The notes beneath the pieces are model-generated. The model saw nothing but the letters and a program-made list of their open reading frames with translations, was not told where the DNA came from and did no database searches. Made by a program: the position numbers and the translations under genes. A stretch of DNA of 8,454 nucleotides, taken from Bacteroides sp. UBA1317. Its GTDB lineage: Bacteria > Bacteroidota > Bacteroidia > Bacteroidales > Bacteroidaceae. The DNA lies in NCBI GenBank assembly GCA_002307035.1, contig DBTL01000002.1:1-8454 (forward strand). Direction: 5' to 3'. This document shows, piece by piece, positions 6,254 to 8,454 of this stretch. The stretch's first letter is position 1. The number at the start of each line of letters is the position of its first letter.

Positions 6254-7187
6254 GATATGGTTTTGATGTCCCAACTACTGGAGCAATTGTTCTAGCAGCG
6301 ACTTTTTCCTCATCTTTATCTTCGCCATCAGGGAAATATTTATAGCCAAGGTGTTTTTGCCATAAATTGCTTGCTTTTAACTTGTTTTTCTCATCATTAA
6401 CAGCATTTTTTGCGTCTGATATGAAGTCAGTTAGATTTGACAAAAAATCATTTTTTCGAATATTATCGTATTCGTCAAAAAGGTCATCATTAGGAGTAGC
6501 GGGAACGAGACATTTAAACTCTTTTTTCAACGTTCGCTCAATTTCTATAAGTGTGAACTTCAAAGCAATGTCATCTCTATCGTTAGTTTGGATATTGTTC
6601 ATTGCAAGAATCGTCATTGCTAATCCACAAGGCATTTTTTGTCCTTTAAAATCTGACCATGCTTTTAAATACCTTACAATTCTGATTAATTGTCCCTTTT
6701 CATCTTTCTCATTATTGAACGCAGAGACCATTTCTTTAGGATCATCTTCTCTCCAATCGCCATTTTTAATAGCCAAGTATGGATGAATATCATCTTTCTT
6801 AAATAGATACACAGGTAAGTCTATATTGTAATCCGCTTTATAGTCAACTGTAATACATTTACTTCTATGGCTGATGCTTTCAGTAGTTCCATAGACAGCA
6901 TTTTTTATCCACGTTTGTAATGTAGTACAATTAACTTCATCAGGGTTACTATCGAAGTATACACCATCATCAATATCACATGTATCGTCCTTTGTACGAA
7001 TCATTGTTCCCATTTTATATGAACCCTGCATAAAGAACTTGGGATGATACTTAGAGTGATTTTCTGTGAAGAATTTCCTAATTTTACTCCTAAGATTGTC
7101 TCTTGATTTTATAAGCCGTTCTCTTTTTGAACTGTTTATCTGAAGATTTGAGTTAAACTCCTGAAATAGATTATGTGTGTTAGCCAT
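6246..7187 (-). CDS. cdnE: CD-NTase (CdnE-like cyclic dinucleotide synthase) of CBASS
   Basis: This 313-residue protein is read from the ATG at 7187, 10 nt after the DUF2188 stop. An in-frame ATG at 7262 would add 25 residues inside the previous gene and is less likely. It is a DNA polymerase-beta-like nucleotidyltransferase: MQGSYKMGT (53-61, Gly55-Ser56 nucleotide loop), CDIDDGVYF (70-78, metal ligands Asp71 and Asp73) and NIDLPVY (121-127, third Asp123). The helical half around 165-280 (IRIVRYLKAWSDFKG, PCGLAMTILA) matches the OAS-like/CD-NTase core. It should join two NTPs into a cyclic dinucleotide when phage infection is sensed; with a STING partner, c-di-GMP is most likely. Clade E is inferred from the TIR-STING pairing, not from an alignment. 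The C-terminus (VVGTSKPYHD) is a flexible-looking tail ending in Asp, not the Gly used for conjugation in E1-E2 type II CBASS. The stop overlaps the E2-like start. Confidence 0.88.
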   Translation of the reverse strand: MANTHNLFQEFNSNLQINSSKRERLIKSRDNLRSKIRKFFTENHSKYHPKFFMQGSYKMGTMIRTKDDTCDIDDGVYFDSNPDEVNCTTLQTWIKNAVYGTTESISHRSKCITVDYKADYNIDLPVYLFKKDDIHPYLAIKNGDWREDDPKEMVSAFNNEKDEKGQLIRIVRYLKAWSDFKGQKMPCGLAMTILAMNNIQTNDRDDIALKFTLIEIERTLKKEFKCLVPATPNDDLFDEYDNIRKNDFLSNLTDFISDAKNAVNDEKNKLKASNLWQKHLGYKYFPDGEDKDEEKVAARTIAPVVGTSKPYHD

Positions 7188-7197
7188 ATTATTAGAA

Positions 7198-7425
7198 TTA
7201 TTTGTTGTCTTTAGGAGGGCAAGAGTCATTACCAAAACTGTCTCTGTTTCGTATTGAACCATCTTTACGATGAATAAAAAGTTCTGATTCTTGATTTTGT
7301 GCTATTTTTCGAGCGTAGTCAATTGCCTCTTTTTGAGTACTTGTGATTTTGGTAAACCTATCATTTCCATTGCCTTTAACAGCCCAATCCCCATTGTGAG
7401 GCACTACATGTTGATCTTTTCCCAT
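7198..7425 (-). CDS. DUF2188 small protein, first gene of the CBASS operon
   Basis: This is a 75-residue full-length member of the DUF2188 family: QHVVPHNGDWAVKGNG (5-20), then TSTQKEAIDYARKIAQNQ (28-45), ELFIHRKDGSIRNRDSFGND (48-67) and a PPK end (70-72). The biochemical role is unknown. The short, charged beta-alpha-beta-like sequence with a strictly patterned HRKDG-x-I core suggests a small binding or adaptor protein. It precedes the CD-NTase gene by 10 nt on the same strand, so it is very probably co-transcribed and expressed first. It may be an accessory or regulatory CBASS component. The leader is A-rich (TTAAAAAAAAATAAA before ATG), typical of strong Bacteroidota initiation without Shine-Dalgarno. 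I find no convincing TAnnTTTG promoter upstream. Confidence 0.8.
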   Translation of the reverse strand: MGKDQHVVPHNGDWAVKGNGNDRFTKITSTQKEAIDYARKIAQNQESELFIHRKDGSIRNRDSFGNDSCPPKDNK

Positions 7426-7644
7426 TTTATTTTTTTTTAATGTTAAAATAATATTAGAAATTGTTGCGAGTAGAGAATGTGTCTCCTTTTAATAAGTTCT
7501 CACACCTTTATGGTACTATCATAAAAAGCGAAACAAAATGAAATGTTCAATTATCATCTCCATAGAATTTCAAGCAGAGATGGTTTTGTTAATGTTTGTC
7601 TTCTTTTTTTTAAATATTAACAACTTTTATGCCAAACAATTCAT

Positions 7645-7750
7645 ATGACAAAATGACATAAAAACATGTGTTTTGTTGCGAAATAGCTCTGAATATCAGA
7701 ATTATGTCATGCTCAATTTTGAATTTTGGCATGACAAATGACTTAAAAAA
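7645..7750. repeat. Imperfect direct repeat ATGACAAA(A)TGAC(A/T)TAAAA
   Basis: ATGACAAAATGACATAAAA (7645-7663) recurs as ATGACAAATGACTTAAAA (7731-7748), differing by one A and one substitution. The spacing is 86 nt. It could be an operator pair for the operon downstream on the minus strand, or part of the IS end region. Confidence 0.35.
7705..7736. repeat. 8-bp perfect inverted repeat TGTCATGC / GCATGACA
   Basis: The arms are 7705-7712 and 7729-7736 with a 16-nt A/T-rich loop. The right arm overlaps one copy of the direct repeat. It may be a protein-binding site or a hairpin; there is no adjoining T-run for termination. Confidence 0.4.
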
Positions 7751-7774
7751 AAGATTATAATGAAAAGAGATGTT

Positions 7775-7807
7775 TTTCTGACTAAAATGAAAAATTCATG
7801 TCAGAAA
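7775..7807. repeat. Hairpin 3' of the transposase: TTTCTGAC / GTCAGAAA
   Basis: The arms TTTCTGAC (7775-7782) and GTCAGAAA (7800-7807) are perfect. Within the loop ATGAA (7787-7791) pairs with TTCAT (7795-7799) across AAA, directly stacked on the right arm. It lies 24 nt past the transposase stop, so it may terminate or protect the IS transcript, or form part of its sub-terminal end. Confidence 0.45.
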
Positions 7808-7831
7808 GTTATTTTAGAAGCTGTTTTGAAT

Positions 7832-8338
7832 TTATTGAATAAGTTTATTAAGCATGATTTGGCAGCATGTCATTTGCAGCATTGCTTCGGCTGATTCGGT
7901 CTTGTATTCATAATCCGTGGTCATTCTTCTGTAGTTTTCAATCCATGAGAAAGTTCGTTCAACAATCCAGCGTAGTGGAAGCACCTGAAACTTCTTTGAT
8001 GATTCTTTGGGTCGAAGCACTACAGATAATTTCCACCCATGATCTGTTACCATATCAGCCAATTTGCCTCTATAACCGCCATCAGCTATGATTTTTTTCA
8101 GCCTTGGAAAGTCATATTGGAGAAGCTTAATTGTATCAACCGTACCCACACTGTCGTGGATATTAGCGGCATGCACCCTTGCCACCATTGGTAGTCCGAG
8201 TGAGTCAACAATGATATGTTCCTTTCTTCCTTTCACTTTCTTGCCACCGTCTATGCCGTATTCCGCACTGTCAATATGATGAGAGGTCCTCACGCTTCTG
8301 GAATCGATAATGCCTATACTGGGGCATTCCTGCCTTTT
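7832..8338 (-). CDS. IS5-family transposase, catalytic C-terminal part (orfB frame)
   Basis: This frame is open from the A-run at 8339-8335 to the TAA at 7834-7832, 168 residues. It holds the whole DDE core: GIIDSRSVRTS (first Asp near 8305-8303), GRKEHIIVDSLGLPMVARVHAA, KKIIADGGYRG (second Asp) and RWIVERTFSWIENYRRMTTDYE (catalytic Glu). A GTG at 8293 could serve as a start but would leave out the first catalytic Asp, so the part is almost certainly made as a -1 frameshift product of the upstream frame. The DDE residues are intact, so the enzyme may be active if the upstream part is whole. Confidence 0.85.
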   Translation of the reverse strand, partial: KRQECPSIGIIDSRSVRTSHHIDSAEYGIDGGKKVKGRKEHIIVDSLGLPMVARVHAANIHDSVGTVDTIKLLQYDFPRLKKIIADGGYRGKLADMVTDHGWKLSVVLRPKESSKKFQVLPLRWIVERTFSWIENYRRMTTDYEYKTESAEAMLQMTCCQIMLNKLIQ

Positions 8339-8454
8339 TCTTTTCTGACAGCCTGGCGAAGATAGTGCATCAGTTCTTCAAAGACTCCTTCGAATTTCCA
8401 TTTACGAAAATAGAAGTACACTGTTTGCCAAGGAGCAAACTCCTTTGGAATCAT
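8314..8454 (-). CDS. IS5-family transposase, N-terminal part (orfA frame), 5' end outside window
   Basis: These 46 residues are read from the window edge to TAG at 8316-8314: MIPKEFAPWQTVYFYFRKW, then FEGVFEELMHYLRQAVRKEKGR. This matches the DUF4096-like N-terminal helical domain of IS5 transposases, in which W-R-M-I-P-x-x-F-x-P-W is internal. The Met at the edge is therefore not the real start. The frame runs into the A-run at 8339-8335, where a -1 slip joins it to the catalytic frame. Confidence 0.8.
   Translation of the reverse strand: MIPKEFAPWQTVYFYFRKWKFEGVFEELMHYLRQAVRKEKGRNAPV
8333..8344 (-). promoter_or_regulatory. Probable -1 frameshift site in the transposase
   Basis: On the coding strand AAAAGAAAAAGG reads in the orfA frame as Lys-Glu-Lys-Gly around GAA-AAA-GGC. 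A one-base back-slip of the Lys tRNA on the AAAA gives AAA-AGG and joins orfA to orfB, leaving out the stop at 8316. A-run slippage is used by IS427-type IS5 elements. A real one-base indel cannot be excluded from one copy. Confidence 0.5.

Larger units (their letters stand above)
7426..7831. other. Gene-free AT-rich stretch between CBASS and the insertion sequence
   Basis: No credible coding sequence is seen on either strand. This stretch must hold the CBASS promoter and the downstream end of the insertion sequence. It contains two inverted repeats (7705-7736, 7775-7807), an imperfect direct repeat (ATGACAAAATGACATAAAA at 7645-7663, ATGACAAATGACTTAAAA at 7731-7748) and two copies of TTGTTGCGA (7461-7469, 7673-7681). 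The IS end cannot be fixed because the other end lies outside the window. Confidence 0.6.
7832..8454 (-). mobile_element. IS5-family insertion sequence, 3' part, continuing beyond the window
   Basis: A two-frame DDE transposase (features 7832-8338 and 8314-8454) is read towards the CBASS operon. Motifs are those of the IS5 family, close to the IS427-type members that use ribosomal frameshifting. The left end with the transposase start is missing, so terminal inverted repeats and the target duplication cannot be assigned. The true right end is somewhere in about 7700-7831. Confidence 0.8.

Noticed and set aside
6367..6786. 139-residue plus-strand frame inside the CD-NTase gene
   Set aside because: It is antisense to the catalytic protein and has no recognisable motif.
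4443..7470. CTCGCAAC (4443-4450) and GTTGCGAG (7463-7470) in inverted orientation flanking the CBASS operon, as possible island ends
   Set aside because: Only 8 bp match and flanking bases differ; TTGTTGCGA also occurs at 7673-7681, so chance is likely.

Overview
The window looks like a chromosomal piece of a Bacteroidota (Bacteroidales-type) genome. The first protein end carries a type IX secretion sorting domain. Starts mostly lack strong Shine-Dalgarno sequences and have A/T-rich leaders. One promoter fits the Bacteroidota form (TTTG, 19 nt, TAnnTTTG-like). The first 2.9 kb is moderately GC-rich and reads as resident sequence. From about 4.4 kb onward the DNA is visibly AT-rich, as expected for acquired defence DNA.

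Layout. (1) 1-293, minus: the N-terminal part of a CsgG-family protein, cut by an in-frame TAA where the family normally has Glu, so it is probably broken. (2) 480-2045, plus: a large exported parallel beta-helix protein with an autotransporter-passenger-like middle and a C-terminal T9SS sorting domain. (3) 2202-2858, plus: a seven-helix hemolysin III / TrhA (PAQR) membrane protein. (4) 4369-2932, minus: a hipB-hipA toxin-antitoxin pair with a recognisable promoter and a perfect palindromic operator candidate. (5) 7425-4677, minus: a tight four-gene CBASS anti-phage operon, in the order DUF2188 small protein, CD-NTase (CdnE-like cyclic dinucleotide synthase), stand-alone E2-like protein with a C-terminal SEC-C zinc motif, and TIR-STING effector. 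(6) 7426-7831: a non-coding, AT-rich stretch with two long inverted repeats. (7) 7832-8454, minus: the 3' part of an IS5-family insertion sequence whose transposase is split by a -1 frameshift at an A-run, running out of the window.

How the genes work together. The CBASS operon is the main system. On infection the CD-NTase would make a cyclic dinucleotide (c-di-GMP is known for TIR-STING partners). The C-terminal STING domain would sense it, and the N-terminal TIR domain would polymerise and destroy NAD+, halting the cell. The E2-like gene places the operon with type II 'short' CBASS, in which an E2 without an E1 acts on the CD-NTase. Its fusion to SEC-C, the pairing with STING, and the DUF2188 gene at the front make it worth a close look. 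With hipBA on one side and an insertion sequence on the other, the right two thirds of the window resembles a small mobile defence island next to resident surface/membrane genes.
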